A stretch of 64,000 bases of DNA from Siphonodentalium dalli (GCA_032622095.1 CP136067.1:200596052-200660051); one strand, 5' to 3'; numbered from the stretch's first letter, positions 44,697 to 56,658 are shown. Notes: generated by a model from the letters alone, not told the origin. Numbers and translations are program-made.

Positions 44697-45652
44697 TTAA
44701 TATTGCTGGAAAAATAATCTCAAGTATGCCACTGCACATTTATAATATGTTGATGGTGCACAAATTTAAATAAATACATAATGCATTTTAATAACTATAT
44801 TACATGTAATCTGATATAATTATACCATAATTTCTCCTGATTAAGCAGTTCAATTTTCAAACGCCAACATGCTGATATGCTGCTTACATTAATAAGTGGA
44901 GACGTCTGGGGTGATTACTCACTGAATAACATCACCAGTATGTATCTTATTGATTATGAGTAACATGCCATTTCTTATTAGCTATTGTGTGCTCATTTAC
45001 ACACATACAAGGTATCTGGTCTGAGGCACATGGCTATTGTAGGGGTTATGTATAGTTATCCAGATACAAGGTCCGAGCCAGGTGGCTATTGTATGTTTAG
45101 ATATCCTGGTCGGCCGCTATTATCCACATAAAAGGTATCTGTGATTCCAGGCCAGCCGCTATTATCCATGTCACAAAATACCATAAAATATATGTTTTTG
45201 ACTAGATGGGTAAATATACAGTTAAATTAGGTAAATAACAAATGGACCCACACAGGTTGATGTTTTTAAGGGTTTCGCAAGTCACAAATGCAATGTAACA
45301 TGAAGTTGTGAGGCAGATGTTGGGTTAAATCAGCTAAATTATACATCCTTTTGATCAAAAAGAGGTACACTATATACACTATATACATGTACAAGTCAGT
45401 TAACCCTTTCTAAACACTCATTGATGATCCAGTAGGAATTGTTCAGATAATAAATTCAATATTTTACAATAATATGTTTTTCCATTCAGCCAATATTTCA
45501 ATGCATATGGATTTCTGTGTCTTTTCCTTTCCCTGTGTATAATACTCTAAAATTTTGTCATTGTAACATGAGAGTGTATCAGACCGCATGAGAGTGTAAA
45601 GGTACCATGTATAGCTACCGGTACATGTAGATGTTTAGATATCTTGGACTTA
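44697..45652. other. No gene recognised
   Basis: A degenerate repeat of GGCTATTGTA...GATACAAGGT / GCCGCTATTATCCA lies at 45010-45180. The rest is AT-rich. Confidence 0.4.
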
Positions 45653-45754
45653 CAGTAATGCCCTAAGTAATCGACTTCTTAACCACAGCAGAATTATGGG
45701 TAACTTTTCAGGATTTAGTCGGAAATATGGCTTGTTGCCATTCATCAGAAAGCT
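45653..45754. mobile_element. Family A, solo left arm
   Basis: CAGTAATGCCCTAAGTAATC to CATCAGAAAGCT; no right arm. Confidence 0.85.
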
Positions 45755-45929
45755 ATTGGAAATAGTATAGCATATGCTAGTAGCTGCCAAAATATTATGT
45801 AATACATCATTATTCTAGTTTATTACCCTTTCCCTTGTTTCTGGTCGCGATTGCCTCAGCCGTACATGTACATGTATTGAATGAATGATACTCATCAACT
45901 CGAAACCACATGATTCCCCACCGTGCTTT

Positions 45930-46235
45930 TTGCATGTCCCACATAGCGGAGGTGGTATACATGGTCACAGTCTGGGCTAAACCGGAGGCGGGCATGTCCC
46001 ACATAGCCGAGGTGGTATGGTCACGGATACCGGCATCATAGTCTGGGCTAAACCAGATGTAGTCTGGGCTAGAGGAGGCGGGCATGTTCTACATAGCGGA
46101 GGTGGTATGGTCACAGTCTGGGCTAAACCGGAGGCGGGCATGTCCCACATAGCCGAGGTGGTATGGTCATGGATTCCGGCATCATAGTCTGGGCTAAACC
46201 AGGTGTAGTCTGGCTAGATGAGGCCGGCATGGATT
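45930..46235. repeat. Composite minisatellite
   Basis: CATGTYCYACATAGCSGAGG recurs at 45933, 45993, 46083 and 46139, alternating with CAGTCTGGGCTAAACCGGAG and GGATWCCGGCATCATAGTCT blocks. The 90-codon minus frame here reflects the repeat. Confidence 0.9.
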
Positions 46236-46328
46236 AGACACACAGATTACCTAACCATAGGATGATAGTACTAGTAATATTTTAACACACAGAACTGAAC
46301 CTAACCATGGGGGAATCGTTCACAGACA

Positions 46329-46761
46329 CAAGCCTGCAAATAGCCTGCCTGTCATTTGCAGAATGAGGTCCCCAGAGGGTGAATTTAGTGATGCTATCCT
46401 GCACATCGGGCTAGCATCACCAAATTCACCCTCTGGAGACCTCATTCTTCTGTGAAGTATCCATAGTATCAAATTAACATTGTTTTTAGTTACATTTTCC
46501 CTTCTGGGAAGTTTCTATATATCCCCTAATTTGCAGAAGATAAAATTCATAATTGAGGTGCCCAATGGGTGAACATCACCAACTTCAACTGGGGAACTTC
46601 AATCTGATCCTAGGTCTGCCATAGCAATTGAAGGCCTTAGCAGAATGAGGTCCCCAGAGGGTGAATTTAGTGATGCTAGCCCACTATGTGGGATAGCGTC
46701 ACTAAATTCACCCTCTGGGGACCTCATTCTGCAAATGACAGACACACTATTTGCAGGCTTG
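46329..46761. mobile_element. Family B element, 433 bp, perfect 8-bp TSD
   Basis: Best-preserved full copy. CACAGACA at 46321-46328 and 46762-46769. Order: left end, hairpin 1, CTTCTGTGAAGTATCCATAG, central CCCAATGGGTGAACATCACC / CAACTTCAACTGGGGAACTT pair, hairpin 2, right end. Confidence 0.95.
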
Positions 46762-46887
46762 CACAGACAGATGGTATTTCATTATGATTCCTATCTGTTA
46801 GGTGCTGCTATGCTATGCAATACCATTAAAACACAATCGCCACTCTATTATATGGCTATTTATCTATTAAGTTATTACTTATCATTG

Positions 46888-47330
46888 CAGACTTGTGCAA
46901 TGTTTATTCTAAGTGCAGTTAGAACATGCATGTGGTGGCCTCTCTCCCCGACTGATCTATCTAACACAAATCTACAGCCGGATTATATCAGGTGGTGTAT
47001 GAGCATATATGTGGGGTGGATGAAAGGGGGGTGTGGGCTACAAGGGGGGGGGGGGGGGGGCCCTGACCTGTGCAATGTTTATTCTAAGTGCAGTTAGAAC
47101 ATGCATGTGGTGGCCTCTCTCACCGCCTGATCTATCTAACACAAGTCTACAGCCCGATTATAGCAGGCGGTGTATGAGCATATATGTGGGTGGAGGAAAG
47201 GGGGGTGTGGGCTACAGAGGGGGGTTGAGCCTGACCTGTGCGATCTTTATTCTAAGCGCAGATGGAACAAGCCTTTCTCTCTAATACTAATCTGTCTAAC
47301 GCAAATCTACAGCCAGATTATAGCAGGCAT
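46888..47330. repeat. ~172-bp tandem repeat
   Basis: 2.6 copies. TGTGCAATGTTTATTCTAAG starts at 46894 and 47069, with TGTGCGATCTTTATTCTAAG at 47237. Copy ends are G-rich (a G run at 47044-47060). The 150-codon frame across it is repeat-driven. Confidence 0.9.
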
Positions 47331-47657
47331 TGTATACATGTAGTCCATTTTCTGTAAAACTGGAATAGCACTGGGGTGGGGTGTGAACTTGTGAAGGTGT
47401 GTCCTACATGCAGATCTCTCAACGCCATTCTACCCAATGATATTCATCCCCACCAACCCATGAAAATTTTAGTTGGGACCTTCACCTACATTATTAAGGA
47501 ACCGATAATATTTTTTTCTACTTTATAAGGTTCCCTGTCAAAACTGTCAAAAGGTTCCAAGGTTTTGTAATTGAATATGATCTCTAAGGGCGTTAGCCAG
47601 GTTATAGATTCATGGCATGATTTACATTATGACATACTGAGGCTCATTCATCTGATA
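47331..47657. other. No gene recognised
   Basis: Nothing supported. Confidence 0.4.
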
Positions 47658-47778
47658 CAGTACTGCTCTCAGTGAGAGCTTTCAGATGAATGACAACAAG
47701 CCATATTTCCGAGTAAATCCTGAAAAGTTACCCATAATTCTGCTGTGGTTAAGGAGTCGATTATTTAGGGCATTACTG
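47658..47778. mobile_element. Family A, left arm reduced to its tip
   Basis: TA, then CAGTACTGCTCT, then directly CAGTGAGAGC and a complete right arm, TA. This is a deletion between the left tip and the loop. Confidence 0.85.
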
Positions 47779-48576
47779 TACATGTTTAGAAATGAATCAG
47801 AAAATATATTGAGCAATTAAAGGGTTAAACGCACACGCAGGCATAACACATCTTTAATTACAATAAATGTGCACATGTAGATGTTAATGTACCTGACTGA
47901 TCTCTGTCATAAATACTATGTGTACTATATGGTACGTGAGGTCACTTCCTAATTACATGTTCTCTAATGAGATTAGAGCAGGCTATGACACAATTCTTAT
48001 TAAGGTTTATTATCTTATTAGTTCATGCATGCTATTAGAGCTGTGACACACTTCTTATTACTGGTGAGGGTTATTATCTTATTACCTGCTGGTTAATATC
48101 CATGTGACATGTGGCAGGCTTACCTCATACCTTTATATATAATCCACAGTGGGGTGTCCATTATAATGACACATAATTGGATGACCTTTTTATCCGATCA
48201 TTTCTATATTTATAGAATAGACACATACCGTTAGTGTTTCTGAGCTCGTGCGGTAAATCATCAATCCCACTCGTGGTGTAAATTCAGTATTCAGAAAAAC
48301 TTCATGTGTATTTTGTTTATACATAACTTAAAATCAAAGAAATTTGTCCACATTCTGTTTAAAAACATCCATCATCAACAAATACATGTTAAAATAGATT
48401 GACTTTGTTCTTATTTTCATTATTAATAACTCTCCAACAATGAGATTTTGCATGTCAAAGACAATGCTATGTAACCATTACTGTTACAGTGGAATTTCTG
48501 ATAAAAGTTCAATCAGTCCAAATTCCAATAAAATACCAAAGTTTAATCAAAACTTGACCGCACACCTTGGAATGAT
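47779..48576. other. No gene recognised
   Basis: A near-repeat of TATTAAGGTTTATTATCTTATTA lies at about 47998 and 48056-48084. Nothing else supported. Confidence 0.4.
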
Positions 48577-48928
48577 CATTCTGCATGGCATCATCTGCTA
48601 TGGGAGACATACTAGTAGACTCAGATTGAAGTTCCAAAATGGTGAATATTGTGTTGTATACCCATTGGGAACCTCAATTATGCAATGTGTTGTCTGCCAA
48701 TTTTGGGATATAGAGAAACTAAACTAAAAAAGTAATAGATTCGATTTGAAGAAGTTTCTATACATATTTGATAATAAAGAAGCTTTCCAGAGAAGAAGAG
48801 GCCTAAGCAGAAAGAGTTCCCCCGAGGGTGAATTTGATGGTGCTAGACCGCTATGCAGGATAATGTCACTGAATTCACCCTCTAGGGACCTCATTCTGTA
48901 AATGACAGACACACTAAACTCAGGCTTG
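48577..48928. mobile_element. Family B, left-truncated
   Basis: From ATGATCATTCTGCATGGCAT to AACTCAGGCTTG; same middle subgroup as 13138 and 38715. Confidence 0.85.
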
Positions 48929-49065
48929 CCTCTGTTAATATAACTAATATTCACTGTGATTGTTGAGTTGATATACATGTAAGGTCGACCTTGCCGTGGT
49001 GCATATCACTTTGTTTGATCAGCGCTCAGTGACGTCAAAGTGCATCATATGTGTACTGTGTCAAA

Positions 49066-49331
49066 GTGCATCATGCGTGTCTCTATGGAGAGTCAAACAG
49101 TCACGGTTATCGTGTTTTCACATCAAATAAGTGAAGGGTTCAATGCATGTGTCTCAATGATTTTACTGTTCGGCTGATGTACATGTATGTCATCATGTGT
49201 TTCTATCAAGAATCAAACAGTCACGGTTATCGTGTTTTCATATCAAATAAGTGAAGGGTTCGATGCATGACTCAATGATTTTACTATTCATACAGCTAAT
49301 GTACATGTATCATTGTATGTCATCATGTGTG
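49066..49331. repeat. ~121-bp tandem duplication
   Basis: AATCAAACAGTCACGGTTAT ... TAAGTGAAGGGTTCRATGCA ... GTACATGTATGTCATCATGT, twice, starting near 49090 and 49210. Confidence 0.9.
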
Positions 49332-50362
49332 ACAGCCGCCCTGTCTAGGTAAAAACAGAGGCAAAATCAATTTGCCTCGTTAATACTACTGCTACATGTA
49401 TGTAAAATAAGTTCATAATCGAATACTAAACTTTCATTGTGTTCATCAGAAATACAACCTCTTTACTAACTTTAGACAAAATGACTTACTTTCACAATTA
49501 TTTCAGCCATTAAAATTAGCAAAAACATCCCATGGCAAATTTAATGCTGTGGCATGTTAGATTCCACACGTTGCCACGGCATTTCCCATGGCATTGCTTA
49601 TAGCTGTGGCAATTTTGCAGACTGATTCTTTACATATATATATTGTCCTACAATAGCATTCATGGAACAGGGATATTAACTATGGTACAAGGACACTCTT
49701 GGGAGATGCTTGGGGAATTTACATAAACATGTATGTTGAGTAGTGTCCTGGATACAATGTTCCCCAAAATTAACAAGAAGACCATAGTCAGAAATGGTAA
49801 CGTGCTCAAGATCATATATTATATACCCATGATTGTAATTATAGAATCTTTTTCATTTCTGTTATTTGTAATTGGCATACATGTACCGGTAGCTTATCAC
49901 AAACCAAAAATCAACATTATTAACATAATGTAAACACCTATAAACGAAATTGTAATTCTCAACTACACCTTTTACCGGGCTCGGCCTCGGGTCGCACTAC
50001 AGCTCGGCCTCGGGGGTCGCACTACAACTTTTAATGTGTCCCAATAATTAACATTCTATAAATACATGTAGAACCCCCAGCGCTATGGCAGCATGCACCC
50101 AGGCGAAACAAGAATTTGTACATTAGTATACACGCGGCACTCGTAATGATATACATGTACATGTATGCACCTGGTGCCCAGGTATCTATTGTGGTTCATA
50201 GGTGAGAATCATATACCCGGTTCATATATATCCTCAGGTATGTGCACCCATGTGAGAAATTAAGATACCCAGATTTGCCCCTACATGTAACTGTATCAGT
50301 ATATCATACATGTGTGTGCTGTAAGCTGTACCAAGGTATCAGTGGTGAGAACCATACATGTA
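49332..50362. other. No gene recognised
   Basis: ACCATAGTCAGAAATGGTAA near 49782 is shared with about 3682. GGCTCGGCCTCGGGTCGCAC is duplicated at about 49978-50030. CTCAGGTATGTGCACCCATG near 50233 recurs after the next element at 50584. Confidence 0.5.
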
Positions 50363-50575
50363 CAGTAATTCTCTAAGTAATCGACTTCTTAACCACAGCA
50401 GAATTATGGGTAACTTTTCAGGATTTAGTCGGAAATATGGCTTGTTATCATTCATCGGAAAGCTCTAGGGGAAAGCTTTCCGATGAATGGCAACAAGCCA
50501 TATTTCTGACTAAATCCTGAAAAGTTACCCATAATTCTGCTGTGGTTAAGAAGTCGATTACTTAGAGCATTACTG
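50363..50575. mobile_element. Family A MITE, 213 bp
   Basis: TA on both sides. It is inserted near a short local duplication (ATCCTSAGGTATGTGCACCC at 50229 and 50580). Confidence 0.9.
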
Positions 50576-50782
50576 TATATATCCTGAGGTATGTGCACCC
50601 ATGTTAGAAATTAACTCAGTATTAAATCGGATGTCTGAACAGAATCTCTACCTCAATTTACTTGTAAATTGATTGGAAACACTTTCTTTTTGGACCTCTT
50701 TCAAGTCTGAAATTCCATGAATTGTATCTTAATTGATTGGTTAATGAACCTACAAAATGAGCAATTGGTGCAGTCACTACTA

Positions 50783-50965
50783 CATTAATGCCCTAAGTAA
50801 TCAGCTCCTTAACCACAGCAGAATTATGGGTAACTTTTCAGGATTTAGTCAGAAATATGGCTTATTGCCATTCACCGGAAAGCTCTCAGTGAGATTCAGT
50901 GAGCTTTCCGATGAATGGCAACAAGCCATATTTCTGACTAAATCCTGAAAAGTTACCCATAATTG
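50783..50965. mobile_element. Family A MITE, right end lost
   Basis: Left end CATTAATGCCC after TA. The loop is enlarged by a duplicated CAGTGAG. The right arm stops at GTTACCCATAATTG. Confidence 0.85.
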
Positions 50966-51244
50966 TATTCTTGAGTTACCTGCTTACCAATCTGTTTAAA
51001 AAGAGAGTTCTATTCAACATAAACCTGTCAACTCTTAACGTCTTTTGATCTGTTCTCATTTCATTTGATCTTCTGCAAAAAAAAATTCTTTTGAAATCAT
51101 TGGATGCAGAAAAGTGTATTTCCTCTTCATACGGTACATTGACACGTACTTGTTATCTCTACTCTTGCACATAAAAACTGTGCTGTCATCCTCACAGCAT
51201 GCAATCCTGACAGCACCAATATAAACCACACATTTCTATCTTAA

Positions 51245-51430
51245 CCCTTTACCCAACAAACCGGCCAAAACCGGCCAAATAAAGCTTCAACAGCCTAAAA
51301 TATCTTCGGTCTGTCTCAATAGAACCATACAAATATGGATATCATTGGAACCGGCTCCTTGACCACTGTGATAGTTACAGTTATGCCCTGTGCCAATGCA
51401 TTCTCTTATATATGCGAGTTGACCATATTA
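51245..51430. mobile_element. TTAA element, C1 type, truncated
   Basis: TTAA at 51241-51244, then CCCTTTACCCAACAAACCGG and the long CGGCTCCTTGACCAC segment. It stops in the first arm of the palindrome after GCGAGTTGACCATA. Confidence 0.9.
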
Positions 51431-51516
51431 TTTGCTTATTAGATATTTTTTTTATCGGATATTTCCAAGTCCATGCCAAAACTTCAATGTTCAATGGCAA
51501 CACAAGTTTCTTTTAA

Positions 51517-52386
51517 CCCTTTCGCGACAGAAGCTGAGCTGGTGCAGCATTAAATATCATGTGCCATTCTCTTATAAGTTATTCCTATCAGAAAAATTAT
51601 GTCATCCATATAAGTCAGCCTCGCATATATATTTGAGAACACACTGGCTTAAGGTCCATGACGAGAGTTGGACTGGTGCATCATTAAAGATCATGTGCCA
51701 GTGCATTCTCTTATATATGCGAGTCTCCCATATGCATCCTCGCATGACAGGAATTGCGCTGATGCAGCCTTAACCCTTTACCCAACAAACCGGCCAAAAC
51801 CGGCCAAATAAAGCTTCAACAGCCTAAAATATCTTCGGTCTGTCTCAATAGAACCTTACAAATATGGATATCATTGGAACCGGCTCCTTGACCACATTGT
51901 GATAGTTACAGTTATGCCCTGTGCAAATGCATTCTCTTATATATGGGAGTCGACCATAGGTCGCCTCGCATATATAAGAGAATGCATTGGCCTAAAAAAA
52001 AAAAAATTTAACACTTTTTACCATTTTTTCTTACATTCTTTAACAATTTTATAATTTTTAATGTGTTAAGCCAATGCATTCTCTTATATATGCGAGGCGA
52101 CCTATGGTCGACTCGCATATATAAGAGAATGCATTGGCACAGGGCCCTTCTGTTGGGTAAAGGGTTAAAGATCATGTGCCAGTGCATTTTCTTATATATG
52201 CGAGTCTCCCATATGCATCCTCGCATATATAAGAGAATGCGTGGCTTACAAGTTCAAGGTAAATATTTTTTAGACCAATGTATTATCTTATATATGCGAG
52301 GATCCCTATGGGAGACTCCCATATATAAGAGAAAGCATTGGCACAGGGCTTTCACAAAATTTCATGATGCTCCAGTCATGGAAGTG
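51517..52386. mobile_element. TTAA element, C2 type, hosting a C1 element
   Basis: Starts after TTAA (51513-51516) as CCCTTTCGCGACAGAAGCTG. It contains repeated AGCATTAAAKATCATGTGCC...hairpin units and ends CCAGTCATGGAAGTG before TTTA. The C1 copy at 51774-52164 sits exactly in the TTAA of one GCAGCMTTAAAGATCATG unit. Confidence 0.85.
51774..52164. mobile_element. TTAA element, C1 type, 391 bp, nested
   Basis: TTAA at 51770-51773 and 52165-52168. Two core palindromes and an A-rich spacer. The left end carries the long CCGGCC...GAGCCGG-type segment; the right end is short (CAGAAGGG...TGTTGGGTAAAGGG form), the mirror image of the 15641 copy. Confidence 0.95.
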
Positions 52387-52398
52387 TTTATTGGTTAA

Positions 52399-52501
52399 AC
52401 CACCCTCATGGAGCCCCTCACAGATGTGAGCAGACGACACTCAGCAATACAAGCTGCCACCTGTATGGGGCTCCTAACAGGAAGCTCCAGTCATGGTAAG
52501 G
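52399..52501. mobile_element. E module, stand-alone TTAA element
   Basis: 103 bp with TTAA at 52395-52398 and 52502-52505. It starts ACCACCCTCATGGAGCCCCT and ends GCTCCAGTCATGGTAAGG. Contains TATGGGGCTCC, complementary to the GGAGCCCC near its left end. Confidence 0.85.
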
Positions 52502-52505
52502 TTAA

Positions 52506-53108
52506 TGAAAACTGTACAGCATACAATAGAAATAACATTCTTCCAGACAACATCGCTACATCTATATATTGGAGAATTCCGAAAGAAGATAATGAAACAT
52601 GTAATATATATTATTATTATCCATCCCTTAACTAACACTATTTCTGATTGGGCAAAAGCAGTCACATGATAATCCGGGAAAAATTATACACGTATTGGGC
52701 TTCCGAAAGTCATTTTGGATTCAATCAAGTCAAATATGACATTTTTTTTGGGATTCCATGCTGTCACGAAATAACCCTATTGCCAAATGAATCGGAGAAA
52801 TTGTAATGCTCGAGCAATACTCTTGTGGATTTAGCAGACGTTTCACTTCCGCGTTGAGTTTTTTTTTTTCACTTCTGTGTTTACTGTTCCAAATCATGCT
52901 TTCTGATGATCAAATAGAGGCTTTTAGAAGGCTTTTTTTTATAGAGAATCAAGTGCCGACAAATACCAAAAATAACCACTGCGTGTCTCTTACAATATGA
53001 CTTTTCACTACTGTTCACCACATCCTGGACTCATACAAGAAAAACACATACTGTACACAACATTGTATAATAATTGTATAGAACATGTATACATTATGTG
53101 TGAGAGTC
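52506..53108. other. No gene recognised
   Basis: The plus frame 52806-53000 contains MLSDDQIEAFRRLFFIENQV, which is protein-like, but its acceptor and donor are unconvincing. Confidence 0.35.
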
Positions 53109-53409
53109 CAGCCTGGAGAAATGACTTCTCCCTGATAGAATTGTGGGGATAAATGGACTGTTACTGTGTGGGAGAAGTTATAAAGGCTGAAATTCACTTT
53201 ACTCTCTAACGTTACATTTAATATGTGATCTAATAAGTATGATGCAATACCAGAGCCCATTTATAATACCATTATAGTCAATAAATTATAATCAATAAAT
53301 ATTCATATTTTGAAATTTGCATTCTGGTAGTCACTTCTCCCTGGGGAAAAAATAGGGAAAATTAGCTCATTTTATGGAGATGTCTCCCAAATCACCTTCT
53401 AGGCTGGTC
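53109..53409. mobile_element. Family J element, copy 2, ~300 bp
   Basis: Left CCAGCCTGGAGAAATGACTT and right complement of CCAGCCTAGAAGGTGATTTG, with internal ACTTCTCCCT/GGGAGAAGT blocks as in the 26389 copy. Degenerate. Confidence 0.55.
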
Positions 53410-53469
53410 GCGGTATAAGTAAAATGACCTGACATTGAATTGTGAACTCCAAACTGATTTAACATTTAA

Positions 53470-53714
53470 CCCTTCCATGACTGGAACTTCCTGAAATTTT
53501 GTGACAACCCTGTGCCAATGCATTCTCTTATATATGCGAGTCTCACATAGGGAGCCTCACATACTAGTATATAAGAGAACACATTGGCCTAACAATATTT
53601 ACCTTGACCTTGTATGTCATTGAATTCTCTTATATAAGCGAGACTCATACATGTATAAATAAGAGAATGCACTGGCACAGGATCTTTAATGCTGCAGCTC
53701 CCATCGTGAAAGGG
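53470..53714. mobile_element. TTAA element, C2 type, 245 bp
   Basis: TTAA at left; TTAC at right. Two hairpins separated by AACAATATTTACCTTGACCT. Ends GCTCCCATCGTGAAAGGG. The left and right ends differ (CATGACTGGAACTTCC versus the complement of CACGATGGGAGCTGC), as in all C2 copies. Confidence 0.9.
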
Positions 53715-54080
53715 TTACAGGTATGACCTTGGAGAACTTTGAACTATAATGCAGTGCAATCTGTAATCACCTGTGCCTGCATCATCCATTCAGCAAGTTA
53801 GGAAAACTACAGGATAGTACAGGTACTCAATTAACCATATTAAAGGCACTAAATGGATAATGTTTCCTGGGGTGACTGTGTTTTAACCTGTTTGTGGATT
53901 TATTGCTGCCCTTTGCTCCATAAAGCAATTTAGTTTGGGTGTAACTCGAAATTATATTATAGCATTCATGCCATGAATGGCCTTCACTCAGGCATTAATA
54001 CAAAAAACGCCTTATACAAACAGTTATTATACAAACAGTTATTAGGATTTTACTCTCTTCTAATTTAAATTAAATTAATC
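53715..54080. other. No gene recognised
   Basis: CTTATACAAACAGTTATTA is doubled near 54010-54040. Otherwise empty. Confidence 0.4.
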
Positions 54081-54178
54081 ATTTGGCATATTAGAAGTAG
54101 GAGAAACCAAGGTAAGCAATCCAATAATATACCTTTGTAGCCAGGAGGGATTCTTGAATTATATGAACATTGGTGGTT
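54081..54178. repeat. W duplication, copy 1
   Basis: About 97 bp, from TCATTTGGCATATTAGAAGT to ATATGAACATTGGTGGTT, repeated at 54841-54940 with about 88% identity by eye. The minus strand reads HQCSYNSRIPPGYK then AAG/GTATAT, so a duplicated exon is possible. Confidence 0.8.
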
Positions 54179-54184
54179 AATTAT

Positions 54185-54836
54185 CCCTTTCATGATGGGA
54201 GCTGCGCTGGTGTAGCATTAAATATCTTGTGCCAGTGCATTCTCTTATATATGCAAGTCTCTCATAGGGTGCCTCACATATATAAGAGAATGCACTGGCT
54301 TACAAGGTCTTAAAATGTAAATATTGTAATGCCAATGTATTCTCTTATACATGTATATGCGAGACTCCCTATGGGATATTAGCATATATAAGAGAATGCA
54401 CTGGCTTACAATGTCAAGGTAAATATTGTTAGGCCAATGTATGCTCTTATATATGTGATGCTCCCTATGGGAGACTAGCATATATAAGAGAATGCACTGG
54501 CTTACAATGTCAAGGTAAATATTGTTAGGCCAATGTATGCTCTTATATATGTGATGCTCCCTATGGGAGACTAGCATATATAAGAGAATGCACTGGCTTG
54601 CAAGGTCTTGAAAGGTAAATATTGTAATGCCAATGTATTCTCATATATAACAAGGCTCGCATATATAAGAGAATGCACTGGCTTACAATGTCAAGGTAAA
54701 TATTGTTAGGCCAATGTATTCTCTTATATGTAATATTGTATATATGCGAGGCTCCCTATGGGAGACTTGCATATATAAGAGAATGCATTGGCACAGGGTT
54801 TTCGCATAATTTCAGGAAGCTCCAGTCATGGAAGGG
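54185..54836. mobile_element. TTAA element, C2 type, expanded to 652 bp
   Basis: TTAT at left and TTAA at right (54837-54840). Six or more hairpins. A 96-bp unit (AGCATATATAAGAGAATGCA ... CCCTATGGGAGACT) starts at 54381, 54477 and 54573. The amplified unit is hairpin plus ACAATGTCAAGGTAAATATT linker. Confidence 0.9.
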
Positions 54837-54840
54837 TTAA

Positions 54841-54940
54841 CCGTTTGGCATATAAGAAGAAGGAGAAACCAAGATGAACAATCCAATAATGTTCTTTTGT
54901 AGCCAGGAGGAATTCTTGAATTATATGAACATTGGTGAAC
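54841..54940. repeat. W duplication, copy 2
   Basis: Starts CCGTTTGGCATATAAGAAGA. On the minus strand the open frame extends upstream of the shared part (MMSFSSEEVHQCSYNSRIPP). Confidence 0.8.
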
Positions 54941-55239
54941 CTCTTCACTGCTAAATGACATCATGATGTTGTGTACTGGACCTCTGACTTTATGGCCATT
55001 TTCCATCAGAAAAATGTAACGGGAATATCACGAAAACCCTAAAAACAATTCATTAACAATCCTCACTCAGCCCAGGTGGCATGATGTTCATGAGTTGATT
55101 AACTTTGATGAACAGTTCATTAACTGTCCTTGGTCAGTTCATCTAATATGTTCATGAACTGTTCATTGAACTATTTCATGAACTTTCATGATTTATTCAT
55201 GAAATTTGGGCATTAGGTGCTCTACCTTTTCCATTATTA

Positions 55240-55370
55240 GTGCAACTTTACTTTGTAAAGTTTGAGCTATTGCTTGATATCCGTCTGTTTGTGAATGCGT
55301 ATGTGCGTGTATGAGATGTCAACAATACAGGCTACAGGTCGTACCTTTTGTCGGATCATTATGAATTTGT
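55240..55370 (+). repeat. Dispersed repeat K, copy 2
   Basis: ACTTTACTTTGTAAAGTTTG, then about 50 extra bp, then GGCTACAGGTCGTACCTTTT and ATCATTATGA. Confidence 0.65.
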
Positions 55371-56035
55371 CATAGCTGTTGACATGTGGATGGGAAACGA
55401 GTCATTTTGGGGATCATTCGACCATAAAACATGGCTGCTGGCACATGGCTGCTGGCAGCCATCTTGGATTTTACTCTTTGCATGACTAAATCCTTTGGCA
55501 CATCTTACAGTCCACTTCCTCAATCCGATCATCACCAATCTTCATATTGATCTTGATATTAATCTACTAGATGGGAGCTATCAAATATTTTTTAATCTCA
55601 TTGGGAAAACATAGCTGCCAGCGGCCATCTTGGTTTTACTTTATATATATATCTCTTCATGTTGATAATCTACATGTTATTACACAGACATTTCAACTTT
55701 CTGCATTCCTAATCCCTCCATTGACCTTAACAAATGAAATTATTCCCTTTCTAAGTTGAGGTACAGTCATTGACACTTTCATTTTTAAGAAAAAGCTTCA
55801 TTTATGAAAGATTTAATTTTAAGATAATTTTACATGACCTGATCAATGTCGAAATATATGTTTATAGCCATCTTTATTCCACATTGACTCATGTGTACTT
55901 AGTTTATGCTGGCGCAAGTCATTTTGACAAAGAAGTGTGTGAGCACTCAGATTTGTTGGCTATTATGATCTGTATTATACTCTCTAGGGTATCATGTATT
56001 CATGAAGGTCACACGTTACGGTGCAAACGTTTCTC
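55371..56035. other. No gene; short imperfect duplication
   Basis: AAAACATGGCTGCTGGCA ... CAGCCATCTTGGATTTTACT (55427-55475) is echoed by AAAACATAGCTGCCAGCGGC at 55608-55643. The 55770-56063 plus frame is unsupported. Confidence 0.45.
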
Positions 56036-56240
56036 CACTCCATATTACATTCTGTGTAAGTAGTACTAGTATTGATGGTCGGTCGGTGCAGTGGAACCAT
56101 ATTGTGTACACAAATCATAGGACATGGTTCAATACTCTTATTAATAGTCTCTATTATCTGCTCCTGCATAGAATCTCGACTCATTTTGTCATATAGCATT
56201 ATTACTACCTCTAAGTGGTGCAGATACATGTACCAGTTAA

Positions 56241-56654
56241 CCCTTTCAGTGCCAGGGGCCGATCTCATCGGCCCTAATTTTTTTTTTTGGTTTGAATTTT
56301 TTAGGGTATGCTTAAGCATGCTATGGCGAATTTAAAAACAAACTGGATAAAACCTTAGGGGCACGTTATAACTCAAAACTATCACCAAGTATTCATAGTA
56401 ATAATTTTGATGCCCATGAAAAACGTGAGATTCCCTGGCACTAAACCTACAAAATAAGTCTGTTAAAGAATATAAGAAAAAAATATTAAAATTGTAAACA
56501 ATTCTCAAAAATAATAACAAATGATGAAAAATTGTTAGGCCAATGCATTCTCTTATATATGCGAGGCGACCTATGGTCGACTCGCATATATAAGAGAATG
56601 CATTGGCACAGGGTATATGGGTTGATACAAAAATCAGACTTGGCACTGAAAGGG
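56241..56654. mobile_element. TTAA element, C3 type, 414 bp
   Basis: TTAA at 56237-56240 and 56655-56658. Left CCCTTTCAGTGCCAGGGGCC; right GGCACTGAAAGGG. Holds a complete core palindrome (GGCGACCTATGGTCGACTCG centre) near its right end, then ATATGGGTTGATACAAAAAT. Confidence 0.95.
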
Positions 56655-56658
56655 TTAA

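Noticed and set aside
46645-47284. 150-codon frame with glycine run
   Set aside because: It starts in a family B hairpin and runs through a tandem repeat with a poly-G tract.
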